A stretch of DNA of 54,261 nucleotides from NCBI GenBank assembly GCA_017399535.1, contig JAFQBX010000030.1, positions 1-54,261 of the forward strand, given 5' to 3'. The DNA is from Clostridia bacterium. GTDB taxonomy: Bacteria > Bacillota > Clostridia > Oscillospirales > Acutalibacteraceae. The position numbers and the translations under genes were made by a program. The notes beneath the pieces were generated by a model. The model ran no database searches and had not been told where the DNA came from. It worked only from the letters and a program-made list of their open reading frames with translations. Shown one piece after another: positions 1 to 7,269 of the stretch (position 1 is its first letter; each line of letters begins with the position of its first letter).

Positions 1-66
1 AAAACAGTTAGCCGCAACCCGAACAATCTCACTGCGAGTAAGTTCTTTTCTATCTACTCGTATCAC
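1..66 (-). CDS. N-terminus of a probable TetR-type regulator (cut by window edge)
   Basis: A GTG codon at 66-64 is preceded by a strong AGGAGG (minus strand, 82-77) at 10 nt. The frame stays open for 22 codons to the window edge. The visible N-terminus (MIRVDRKELTRSEIVRVAAN followed by CF) resembles the first helix of TetR/AcrR regulators, which typically begin with a basic stretch and then an 'I..A...F' helix. Such regulators occur in clostridial mobile elements. With only 22 residues the family is a guess; that a gene starts here is well supported by the ribosome binding site. Confidence 0.4.
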   Translation of the reverse strand, partial: MIRVDRKELTRSEIVRVAANCF

Positions 67-220
67 GCTTATATTACCTCCTGTCGTCTTTTGCACGCCA
101 AAAGTTCATTATTCTAAAAATCATCATCACTATTATAGTACGCATACTACGAAATTGCAATGGTTTTTTGATAATTGTACGAGTTGTTCCGAAAAAAAGT
201 TACAATTCAAAAGGTATTCC

Positions 221-265
221 CCGTTGGGATTGCAGTAATCTCTGCATTTCCAACGGAGCTTTTTT
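221..265 (+). terminator. Nested hairpin with U-run (terminator-like)
   Basis: CCGTTGG at 221-227 pairs with CCAACGG at 250-256, with an inner GCAG/CTGC stem, followed by AGC and six T at 260-265. This is an intrinsic-terminator shape for plus-strand transcripts. The neighbouring gene at 268 runs on the minus strand, so the hairpin may terminate antisense or incoming element transcripts. Confidence 0.4.
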
Positions 266-267
266 CG

Positions 268-870
268 TTATATCAAGTCTTTTCTGGCTTCTTTTAATTT
301 TGCAAGCGCCTTTTCACATTTCTTATGTGCGGTGTTGGCGGAACTGTATTCGTGGTCAGTGGCAATATCGGTATACATCATTGGCTTGATGAGTTTCTTC
401 TTGGGATCGCCGTACTCGTCAAGGTCGTTGTGATCCATATAGAAGGTACTATAACATTCAAAGCATAAGCCGAGCCGCTGGGCGAGCATCATTCGCTCCG
501 TGAATTCTATCCTGGCATAGGCATCCCATAAGCGATTATACAATTCGCCTTTCATAAACAGAGTATAAGTATCGGAGGTTGTATCGGGATGCGCTTCTTC
601 AGTGCTTTCCGCTTTGTCATCTTCCGCATACTGCTGATATAGGTCTGCACGATTTTCGTTAAGCAAGCCGCCGAGCAGAATTTCTTTCGTATCATCGGTG
701 GTTTCGCCTAATTCTGCGGAAACTGCTTCAATCGTAGTATCGGCATAACTGCGGTCATATTTGTCCCATACTGCCATTGCCTTGCGGAGCTTTGCATTAT
801 TCTGCAAGGCTCTGTACCGTAAATCCTGTTCGCATAGAACGGATATAATCAAGGATTTCACGCTCTGCAT
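268..870 (-). pseudogene. Truncated sigma-factor-like protein of a mobile element
   Basis: The frame encodes an acidic protein whose C-terminal part (from about NNAKLRKAMAVWDKYDRSY onward) looks like the C-terminal half of sigma-like/HTH proteins common in clostridial conjugative elements; family assignment is from memory. The ATG at 870 has only a weak AGAG upstream. In the neighbouring frame, just upstream, the minus strand reads ...EREILDYIRSMRTGFTVQSLAE and then a stop at 797-799. Joining the two frames around 797-803 gives a continuous, sensible protein (...SLAE + NAKLRKAM...), which suggests a one-base frameshift. Upstream coding then ends where the divergent plus-strand gene at 908 begins, so the N-terminal half is missing. 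It could instead be an intact short variant starting at 870. Confidence 0.45.
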
Positions 871-907
871 AATGCTCTTTGAATGATATAAAGGATGCGC
901 CGCCGTT

Positions 908-1075
908 ATGAGCGAAGAAAAAGCCAATCAGCGGGAAATGTTCAAAGTACCGATGGAGCGTATTCGTCAATATGTCCCTAACGCCAACGCAAAGCAGGCG
1001 GAGGATTTTGTTTTGAAGGCTTGTGAGCATTACCGCAAATTTTTGATCCGTCAGCGCAATCGTGATGAAAGGTAA
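908..1075 (+). CDS. Small mobile-element protein (55 aa), unknown function
   Basis: ATG at 908 preceded by AAGGATG at 891-897; TAA at 1073-1075. The product is short and charged (MSEEKANQREMFKVPMERIR at the start, ending in a basic RQRNRDER). It resembles small conserved proteins encoded beside recombinase genes in clostridial ICEs, but I cannot assign a function. The next gene begins 10 nt after the stop, so the two are probably co-transcribed. The minus strand opposite is open in one frame but carries no convincing start. Confidence 0.6.
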   Translation: MSEEKANQREMFKVPMERIRQYVPNANAKQAEDFVLKACEHYRKFLIRQRNRDER

Positions 1076-1085
1076 GGTGAAATAT

Positions 1086-1364
1086 ATGAAGAAAGTTGAT
1101 GTGTTATTCAATCCAACGGCGGTTAATGTAATACCACCCGAACCTATTGACGAAAATGAGCCTGTTGACCTTGTGAATTATATGATACCACGCAGTAAAG
1201 AGTGTGTATTTGATTACGGCAAAGTGCGCCGCTTTGGTGCGGATACTTTCGTCAAAAAAACAGGCGGAACCACCTATGAGGTTTCCACACACTTCAATCC
1301 CGATGGCAGACAAAGTGCGTTAGAACAGTTTAAGCAAATGATATTGGCGGAGCGTTTAATCTAA
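1086..1364 (+). CDS. TnpW-like transposon-encoded protein
   Basis: The 92-residue product ends with a block (FVKKTGGTTYEVSTHFNP ... ALEQFKQMILAE) that matches the pattern of TnpW-family proteins of Tn4451-like elements: 'KK.G.TTY.V...F' followed by a helix ending near 'I..E'. Their function is not established. I chose ATG at 1086 because AAGGTGA lies 6 nt upstream; an in-frame ATG at 1062 would lie inside the preceding gene and lacks such a site. It lies between the 55-aa gene and the recombinase, as expected for element cargo. Confidence 0.6.
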   Translation: MKKVDVLFNPTAVNVIPPEPIDENEPVDLVNYMIPRSKECVFDYGKVRRFGADTFVKKTGGTTYEVSTHFNPDGRQSALEQFKQMILAERLI

Positions 1365-1388
1365 CTCCGCACAATCGAAAAAGACACT

Positions 1389-1425
1389 CGGACTTAGTAT
1401 AATATGTATGTCTTTGCTAAGTCCG
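1389..1425 (+). promoter_or_regulatory. Recombinase promoter with perfect 9-bp inverted repeat
   Basis: CGGACTTAG at 1389-1397 and CTAAGTCCG at 1417-1425 form a perfect inverted repeat around a consensus TATAAT at 1398-1403. No good -35 box is visible upstream. The transcript would start inside or beside the second arm, so the repeat could be an operator for a regulator or fold as a hairpin near the 5' end. The recombinase start follows at 1451 with GGAAAGGAG upstream. Confidence 0.5.
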
Positions 1426-1450
1426 GGTTGTCGGAAAGGAGAAAATTTTA

Positions 1451-2533
1451 ATGACAACTGCAAACTATAATAAAGGACTTAATATAATCAACGATTTGAT
1501 TACCGCCTTGTATTGCCGCCTTTCTGTCGAGGATATAAAGGATGAAAACGGTAAAAAGAAACGAAATATAGACGAATCCAACAGTATCAGCAACCAAAAA
1601 CAAATTCTTTCGGACTACGCTAAAAAGCACGGATATACCAATACAATGTTTTTCGTAGATGATGGTATTTCCCGTACGAGCTTTGACCGTAGCGATTTTA
1701 ACCGTATGCAGCGTATGGTTGAGGAAGGTAAAATCGGCACAATTATTGTAAAAGACCTTTCCCGCTTTGGTCGTGAGCAGGTGGAAGCAGGCAGACTTAC
1801 TCAGATTGATTATCCTTCGTTGGGCGCTACCTTTATTTCTATACAGGAGAATGTAAACAGCACCACCGGCGAAGGTATGGAAATGCTTCCGTTTTATAAT
1901 ATCTTCAACGAATGGTATGCGGCGCAGACCTCTAAGAAAATCCGTGACGTTGTACTTGAAGATATTGTAAAAGAAGCAATCAGCGGACTTGCGGATTTTG
2001 TAAAGTGCCACGAAGCAGTATTTCTGTATATGTTGGCAAAGAAAAACAGTGCGATGCAGAAAGCGGAATACAACCGTATGAAATTGGCGGTAGAGCGTGA
2101 TGAAAAGCGTATCAAGAATATTGACCGCTTAATTAAATCACTCTATGAGGACAAGGTTCTTGGCGAATTGGAGGATGACCGTTATACCACGCTGATGGCA
2201 GAGTACGAAAAGGAACAGCGAGAGTTAATTGCTTCGGTTGCTGCAATGCGAAAAACTTTAGAAAGCACCGATCAGAAAGCGGTGGATTTAAGACTTCTGC
2301 TTAAAACCCTCAGAGAACTCACCGATGTGAATGAGCTTACACCCACAATCGTCAATTCACTAATTGACCGTATCGAAGTTCACAACAACGACAAATCAAG
2401 TGGTCATTGTTACGTGAAGGTCGATATTTATTTCTCCGCAGTAGGTATGATTGATATTCCTACCGCAGAAGAAATCCGTGCTATGATAGAGGAAGTCAAG
2501 AAAGATCCTCAACAATTCCGCTATGTGGCATAA
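1451..2533 (+). CDS. TnpX-type large serine recombinase, central region deleted
   Basis: Residues 1-167 are the catalytic domain of a large serine recombinase: the nucleophile Ser lies in ALYCRLSVED (about S25), followed by SISNQK, DDGISRTSFDR and KDLSRFGRE. At about residue 168 (KKIRDVV, near nt 1950) the sequence jumps directly to LEDIVKEA, the DUF4368-like C-terminal part with a coiled-coil helix (about 200-270). The roughly 150-200 residue recombinase DNA-binding region and zinc ribbon that lie between these parts in TnpX relatives (usually 500-700 aa) are absent; this protein has 360. The frame is intact across the junction, so it may be expressed, but site-specific integration is unlikely. 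Start ATG 1451 has GGAAAGGAG at 1433-1441. Confidence 0.8.
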   Translation: MTTANYNKGLNIINDLITALYCRLSVEDIKDENGKKKRNIDESNSISNQKQILSDYAKKHGYTNTMFFVDDGISRTSFDRSDFNRMQRMVEEGKIGTIIVKDLSRFGREQVEAGRLTQIDYPSLGATFISIQENVNSTTGEGMEMLPFYNIFNEWYAAQTSKKIRDVVLEDIVKEAISGLADFVKCHEAVFLYMLAKKNSAMQKAEYNRMKLAVERDEKRIKNIDRLIKSLYEDKVLGELEDDRYTTLMAEYEKEQRELIASVAAMRKTLESTDQKAVDLRLLLKTLRELTDVNELTPTIVNSLIDRIEVHNNDKSSGHCYVKVDIYFSAVGMIDIPTAEEIRAMIEEVKKDPQQFRYVA

Positions 2534-2542
2534 AAAGAGGAA

Positions 2543-2572
2543 ACGGTGCAACCCCTCACGGGGTTACACCGT
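2543..2572. terminator. Strong 30-nt hairpin after recombinase gene
   Basis: ACGGTG and AACCCC (2543-2555) pair with GGGGTT and CACCGT (2560-2572) around a TCAC loop, with one C/A mismatch between the two stem blocks. There is no U-run, so this is not a classical intrinsic terminator. It sits 10 nt after the recombinase stop and near the expected element end. Confidence 0.45.
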
Positions 2573-2638
2573 ACCTACATAGAGATTACTTCCTTATGGG
2601 ACTGCCCCAAAAGGTGATGCTTTTTTATAAAATCGTAA

Positions 2639-4672
2639 TTATTCGGCAGCTTCTTCTGCAACTGCTTCTTCAGCGGCAGTTTCTTCTACTACTTCTTCAG
2701 AAGCTTCAACCGGCTCGAGGAGTGCCTTAATTGAAAGACTAACGCGCTTTTTATCAAAGTCGATAGCGGTAATTTTTGCAGCTACCTGCTGACCGATAGA
2801 AAGAACGTCTGCGGCCTTTTCAATTCTCTCGTTGGCAATCTGAGAAATATGGATAAGTCCATCAATTCCCGGAATAACCTTTGCAAATGCGCCGTAGCTT
2901 GTCAAGCTGACAACTGTAACGTCAACAACAGAACCAATCTCATACTGAGCTTTGAGGATTTCCCAAGGATTGTCCTCTGCATTCTTGAATCCGAGAGAAA
3001 TCTTTCTCTTTTCGGTGTCAACTTCCTTAACATATACGTCAACAGTGTCGCCAACCTTGACAACCTCTGACGGATGCTTAATTCTCGACCATGAAAGCTC
3101 GGAAATATGTACCATTCCGTCAACGCCGCCGAGGTCAACAAATGCACCGTAATTGGTGAGAGTCTTTACAACGCCGGTATAACGCTTGCCAACTTCGATT
3201 GCAGCCCAGAACTGAGCTTCAACTTCCTTCTTTGCTTCGCGTAATACGCTACGGATAGAACCGATAGCTCTACGTCCTCTGTTAATTTCGATAACGCGGA
3301 AATTAACAGTTGTGCCCTTTAAATCTTCGAGCGATTCATTACGGCTGAGAGTAGCGTGTGATGCAGGAACAAATACGCGAACGCCATTAGCAACAACGAT
3401 AACGCCGCCCTTGATAATCTCGGTAACAACGCCTTCGAGAATTTCGCCAGATTCCTTTGCATCATTGATCTTTGTCCAACCGGCAATAGCATCCAAACGA
3501 CGCTTGGAAAGCATAATTGTTCCTTCCATATCGTTTGTTTTAAGGATCATAAGATCCAATTCATCGCCAACCTTAACTTCCTTTGTAAGGTCAACATTGG
3601 GATCAGATGAATATTCGCTTGCAGATACATAGCCGGTCTGCTTACGGCCGATATCGACCTGTATTTCAGCACGGTTTACGGAAAGAACAACACCGTGTAC
3701 CTTCTGTTCGGAATTCATACTGTTAAGTGAAGCTTCGAGAGCTTCTTCAAAGGTCATTTCGTCAATCGACTTTTCAACAACCTTGGCCTCCATTTCAGCA
3801 GCAGCAGCTTCAATGGGATTTTGCATCTCTGACATAATAATCAGAACCTCCTTTATTATAGCAGCAGGTGTCGATGCACCCGCCGTTACACCAATTTGCT
3901 CGGCAGTACGAATTTCATCAAGCGGTAATTCGTCAGCCGTTTCAATATGGTATGTTTTATTGCAACGTTGTGAGCAGATGTCGGCGAGCTTAATGGTGTT
4001 CGAGCTATGCTTGCCACCTATGACAATCATAACGTCGCATTCATCAGCTAATTTCTCAGCTTCGGACTGCCTCAACGACGTAGCTTTACATATTGTATCA
4101 AAAACAATCGCGTTTGTACATACCTTTTTTAAAGTTTTTTGACATTTTATCCATTCATTTGCGTTAAATGTCGTCTGTGCGACGGCAGTTATTTTCTTAT
4201 TTGGAAAATTATAGTTATATTCAAGAAGTTTTTCAAGTTCGTTATTGTCTGAAACAATGAAACAATTATTATCGCACCAGCCCGAAATTCCGATTACCTC
4301 GGGATGATTTTTGTCCCCTGCGATAATTATAACTTGATTTTCTTCATAAGCCGACCTGACAATTTTATGAATATTAGAAACATACGGGCAGGTAGCATCA
4401 ACAACCTCACCGCCCATTTTCGCCGATTCAAATACAGTCGGAGTGACGCCATGTGAACGAATAACCATAATTTCATCTTCATTTCGGTCAAGCTCGTTTT
4501 CAGCCGTTCTGACGCCTTTTTTTTCGAGCATTTCGACCATTTGATTATTATGGATAATCGGTCCGAGAGTGCACACCCTTTTGCCGCTGTCGGCTAGTTC
4601 CTCGGCTAATTTTACCGCTCTGTTCACGCCAAAACAAAAGCCCGCTGTCTTTGCAACAGTTATTTTAGGCAT
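2639..4672 (-). CDS. ispH: IspH - ribosomal protein S1 fusion (HMBPP reductase / RpsA)
   Basis: Residues 1-285 are 4-hydroxy-3-methylbut-2-enyl diphosphate reductase, the last step of the MEP isoprenoid pathway. The three [4Fe-4S] cysteines are visible: C13 (GFCFGVNRAV), C95 (DATCPYV) and C195 (DTICKATSLRQ), plus HN and GGKHSSNT substrate motifs. From about residue 315 follow four S1 RNA-binding repeats (for example GYVSASEY, FVPASHATLS, GMVHISELSW, GLIHISQIA), then an acidic Ala/Glu tail. This fusion is known in Clostridia. ATG 4672 is chosen because GGAGGAG sits at 4687-4681; an in-frame GTG at 4690 would lie at the edge of that site. The start overlaps the end of plsC by 13 nt, so translation is probably coupled. 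Confidence 0.95.
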   Translation of the reverse strand: MPKITVAKTAGFCFGVNRAVKLAEELADSGKRVCTLGPIIHNNQMVEMLEKKGVRTAENELDRNEDEIMVIRSHGVTPTVFESAKMGGEVVDATCPYVSNIHKIVRSAYEENQVIIIAGDKNHPEVIGISGWCDNNCFIVSDNNELEKLLEYNYNFPNKKITAVAQTTFNANEWIKCQKTLKKVCTNAIVFDTICKATSLRQSEAEKLADECDVMIVIGGKHSSNTIKLADICSQRCNKTYHIETADELPLDEIRTAEQIGVTAGASTPAAIIKEVLIIMSEMQNPIEAAAAEMEAKVVEKSIDEMTFEEALEASLNSMNSEQKVHGVVLSVNRAEIQVDIGRKQTGYVSASEYSSDPNVDLTKEVKVGDELDLMILKTNDMEGTIMLSKRRLDAIAGWTKINDAKESGEILEGVVTEIIKGGVIVVANGVRVFVPASHATLSRNESLEDLKGTTVNFRVIEINRGRRAIGSIRSVLREAKKEVEAQFWAAIEVGKRYTGVVKTLTNYGAFVDLGGVDGMVHISELSWSRIKHPSEVVKVGDTVDVYVKEVDTEKRKISLGFKNAEDNPWEILKAQYEIGSVVDVTVVSLTSYGAFAKVIPGIDGLIHISQIANERIEKAADVLSIGQQVAAKITAIDFDKKRVSLSIKALLEPVEASEEVVEETAAEEAVAEEAAE

Positions 4673-5280
4673 TTTGTTTCCTCCTCCCACAGAGAAGTTA
4701 TATCGTCCATAATTCTAGTCTTAACCTTTTTGATTTCAGAAGGTTTGATTTCAGTAATTTGTATTTCCTCCGCCTTTATAACCCTTCCGTAATTAACAAC
4801 GGCTCGACTGAATAAACGAGGACGTCCATGCTTATACGTAACAGCTACGGGTAAAATGTCCGAACCTGTTGACGCGGCAACAACAGCTGCGCCTGATTTC
4901 GGTTTTCCCGGACTGCCATCGGGATTCTTAGTTCTTGTTCCCTCGACAAATATTCCAAAAATTTTTCCGTCAATTACAAGCTGCTTTGCATTATCAATTG
5001 CCGACGTGTCATTCTTGCCTCTGTCAACGGGAAAGGCACCGCAAAATCTAAAAAAAGCGGCAGCAATTCTATTCTTAAACAGCTCATTCTTTGCCATAAA
5101 ATACACTCTGCGCTTTGACGTTAAGATAATAAAAACAGGGTCAAGCATAGAAATATGATTTGAACAAAGAATTATTCCACCTTTTTCGGGAATGTTATCC
5201 TTTCCCTTTGCCTTAAACGGAAAGAGAATCTTTACAATTACATAAATAACTCTTATCAAAGCCTTGAATAAAAATTCCAT
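4660..5280 (-). CDS. plsC: 1-acyl-sn-glycerol-3-phosphate acyltransferase (PlsC)
   Basis: The 206-aa protein has an N-terminal hydrophobic segment (LIRVIYVIVKILFPF) and the four acyltransferase blocks: NHISMLDP (the H-X4-D catalytic motif), the FPVDRGKND block, FVEGTRTKNPDG (EGTR glycerophosphate-binding motif) and the ILPVAVTYK block. It transfers a second acyl chain to lysophosphatidate at the cytoplasmic membrane. It follows the transglutaminase-like gene by 5 nt and overlaps ispH-rpsA. The order cmk - plsC - ispH/rpsA is common in Clostridia, here interrupted by one extra gene. AGGT lies upstream of ATG 5280. Confidence 0.93.
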   Translation of the reverse strand: MEFLFKALIRVIYVIVKILFPFKAKGKDNIPEKGGIILCSNHISMLDPVFIILTSKRRVYFMAKNELFKNRIAAAFFRFCGAFPVDRGKNDTSAIDNAKQLVIDGKIFGIFVEGTRTKNPDGSPGKPKSGAAVVAASTGSDILPVAVTYKHGRPRLFSRAVVNYGRVIKAEEIQITEIKPSEIKKVKTRIMDDITSLWEEETKCLK

Positions 5281-5285
5281 AAAAT

Positions 5286-6575
5286 TTACCTGCTAATCTT
5301 TAAAATAAAGGTTCCGTAAGAATAGGCAATATATTTAAAGCCCTTGAAACCGCTTATATCCCCTTTTACAGCCGAAAAAATCTTATTATTTCGTATGTCG
5401 TAGTTGACGACATCTTCATTCATTTCCTTATAACTGTAATAAAACTCAACGCTATCTCGACCGTCGGCGGCTGCTAGTTTAACATTCTCAACTACCACGT
5501 CAAAAAATTCGTCGTCGCTGTTAATAGCAGTTTCGTTTACAACGTAGTAATTCATTTTTTTACTATTTGCCGTCGGTAATTTGAGATTATATTCGCCCGA
5601 ATAAATGATTGAATTATCCTTTACGTATGACATATTTGAATATGAAGTATGCGTTTTTGAAATCATTTCCGTGTCAACATTCAAAAAGGTATGAATGACA
5701 ATATCATCATCAACATCATCCCACAGAACGTCAACGTAATACCATTCATTATCGAGCATAACGGTATTCCACATGTGTGGTGAACCGTCAGTAACCTCGC
5801 CGCAAATTAAATTACTGTTTATACCCACGCTATACATAAGAAGCTGAAACGCCTTTGAATAACCCTCGCACACAGCAACACGGTTAACAATTGCACCATA
5901 GGCCGTCCATGATAATGGATTCTCGCGTTTTCTATCTTCAATATTATCAGCAAAAACATCAGCATCGGTGTCATAAACAACATTCTGACAAATCCAGTCA
6001 TGAATGGCAACTTCCTTTTGAAAATCGGTCATATCAGCGGTGATACACTCGTCCAAAATCGATTTAACCGCTGTTTGAAGTTCTTCCATCATTTTTACAC
6101 GTTCATCATGGGTATATGTATATCCCTTTAAATCGCCCTTGTCAAAACGCAAATAAACAGCGCCGTCCTTTTCTCCCGTGCCGTACTCAAAGCCAAGCCA
6201 AAAAAGCTCGGGATAATCGTATTTAACGGCATACATAGAAACCACGGCGTCTTTTTTTGTTCCTTTGCCGAGATTTATATTTCCTGTTTTCATCGTCACG
6301 GCGGCATCTAGAATTGTTTTATACATGCCCTGCTGGATGCTGCTTAGCTGATGATAATTGTAATACTCCGATTCATCAAGTGCAGTTTCGGAAAATGAAT
6401 AATCAAATCTCAGTTCAGGAAACGTCTTAGTTTCGGTAATTCCATCGTTGAAAATGTCATTATAAACGCCCTTTATGTCAGCAACTATATCACCCGTCCC
6501 AAAGCAAAACGAGTGTGCTATAAGCGATATAATCAGTACGACTGCGACAATTAAAGCATAAAGGGCTTTTTTCAT
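5286..6575 (-). CDS. Secreted or membrane-anchored transglutaminase-like protein
   Basis: A 429-aa protein with an N-terminal hydrophobic segment (residues 4-24) that is a signal peptide or anchor; no lipobox is clear. The transglutaminase/protease fold lies at about 185-285, with the full triad: C236 (VAVCEGYSKAF), H267 (PHMWN) and D282 (YVDVLWDD). KEVAIHDWICQNVVYDT before it is the usual lead-in helix. The remaining N- and C-terminal parts are not recognised. Such proteins act at the cell surface as peptidases or cross-linkers, but the substrate is unknown. It lies between cmk (1 nt away) and plsC (5 nt), so it is expressed with lipid and nucleotide housekeeping genes. Confidence 0.8.
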   Translation of the reverse strand: MKKALYALIVAVVLIISLIAHSFCFGTGDIVADIKGVYNDIFNDGITETKTFPELRFDYSFSETALDESEYYNYHQLSSIQQGMYKTILDAAVTMKTGNINLGKGTKKDAVVSMYAVKYDYPELFWLGFEYGTGEKDGAVYLRFDKGDLKGYTYTHDERVKMMEELQTAVKSILDECITADMTDFQKEVAIHDWICQNVVYDTDADVFADNIEDRKRENPLSWTAYGAIVNRVAVCEGYSKAFQLLMYSVGINSNLICGEVTDGSPHMWNTVMLDNEWYYVDVLWDDVDDDIVIHTFLNVDTEMISKTHTSYSNMSYVKDNSIIYSGEYNLKLPTANSKKMNYYVVNETAINSDDEFFDVVVENVKLAAADGRDSVEFYYSYKEMNEDVVNYDIRNNKIFSAVKGDISGFKGFKYIAYSYGTFILKISR

Positions 6576-6576
6576 T

Positions 6577-7254
6577 CTATTCCTCTAATTCACCTAATCG
6601 TTTTGAAACATATTCGGCAAGCATATTTACCGATTGCTCTAAATTATTTCCCGTTGTATCAATTAAATCAGCATCTTCCGCGGGTTTAAGCGGAGCAATT
6701 TCGCGATGCGAGTCCTGATAATCGCGCTCATTAAGTTCTTTTAACACAGTTTCGTATTCGACCTCTACGCCCTTTTCAACGAGTTCCTTGTATCGTCTCA
6801 TGGCTCGTTCCTCAGCCGACGCGGTTAAGAAAATTTTAATTTGAGCATTGGGAAGGACGACAGTACCAATATCTCTACCGTCCATTATTACGTTATTCTT
6901 ACGAGCCATATCGCGCTGCAAATCGAGCAAAAATGCACGAACGTCGCCTATTGCAGAAACGTCAGATGCAGCCATCGAAACCTCGGGCTTACGAATTTCG
7001 GATGATACGTCCTGACCGCATAAAATTACCTTCTGTGCACCGTCAACATATTTAAGTTCAACGTCGATTTCGGCAAGTTTTGGCGTTACTGCCGACATAT
7101 CCTTTGTATCAGCGCCCGAATTAAGCATATAAAGACCGATTGCGCGATAGAGAGCTCCCGTATCAACGTAAATGTAACCAAGCTTTTTAGCGAGCGCCTT
7201 TGCGATTGTGCTCTTACCGGCGCCGCCAGGTCCGTCAATAGCTATTGAAACCAT
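6577..7254 (-). CDS. cmk: Cytidylate kinase
   Basis: The 225-aa product starts MVSIAIDGPGGAGKST, with the P-loop at residues 8-16. YVDTGALYRAIG (NMP-binding), NNVIMDGRDIGTVVLP and FLTASAEERAMRRYKE (lid region) follow, all typical of bacterial CMP/dCMP kinase, and the length fits the family. It phosphorylates CMP and dCMP in the cytoplasm. It is third in the ligA-led operon, 15 nt after the flavoprotein gene. Confidence 0.96.
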   Translation of the reverse strand: MVSIAIDGPGGAGKSTIAKALAKKLGYIYVDTGALYRAIGLYMLNSGADTKDMSAVTPKLAEIDVELKYVDGAQKVILCGQDVSSEIRKPEVSMAASDVSAIGDVRAFLLDLQRDMARKNNVIMDGRDIGTVVLPNAQIKIFLTASAEERAMRRYKELVEKGVEVEYETVLKELNERDYQDSHREIAPLKPAEDADLIDTTGNNLEQSVNMLAEYVSKRLGELEE

Positions 7255-7269
7255 TTTTCATTCTCCTAA

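Larger units (their letters stand above)
1..2600. mobile_element. Degraded Tn4451/ICE-like integrative element remnant (right part)
   Basis: Positions 1 to about 2.6 kb carry a gene set typical of clostridial mobilizable elements: a truncated sigma-like gene, a small basic protein gene, a TnpW-like gene, and a TnpX-type large serine recombinase as the last gene. Housekeeping genes (ispH-rpsA onward) begin directly after it, so the element's right boundary must lie between about 2534 and 2638. I could not identify the exact end or a target duplication. The recombinase has lost its central part and the sigma-like gene its N-terminus, so the element is probably no longer mobile by itself. The left boundary is outside the window. 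Confidence 0.6.

Noticed and set aside
797-1111. 104-aa minus-strand ORF over the small plus-strand gene
   Set aside because: Only its last part (about 797-885) looks protein-like and probably belongs to the frameshifted sigma-like gene; the rest is the reverse of two real plus-strand genes and has no ribosome binding site.
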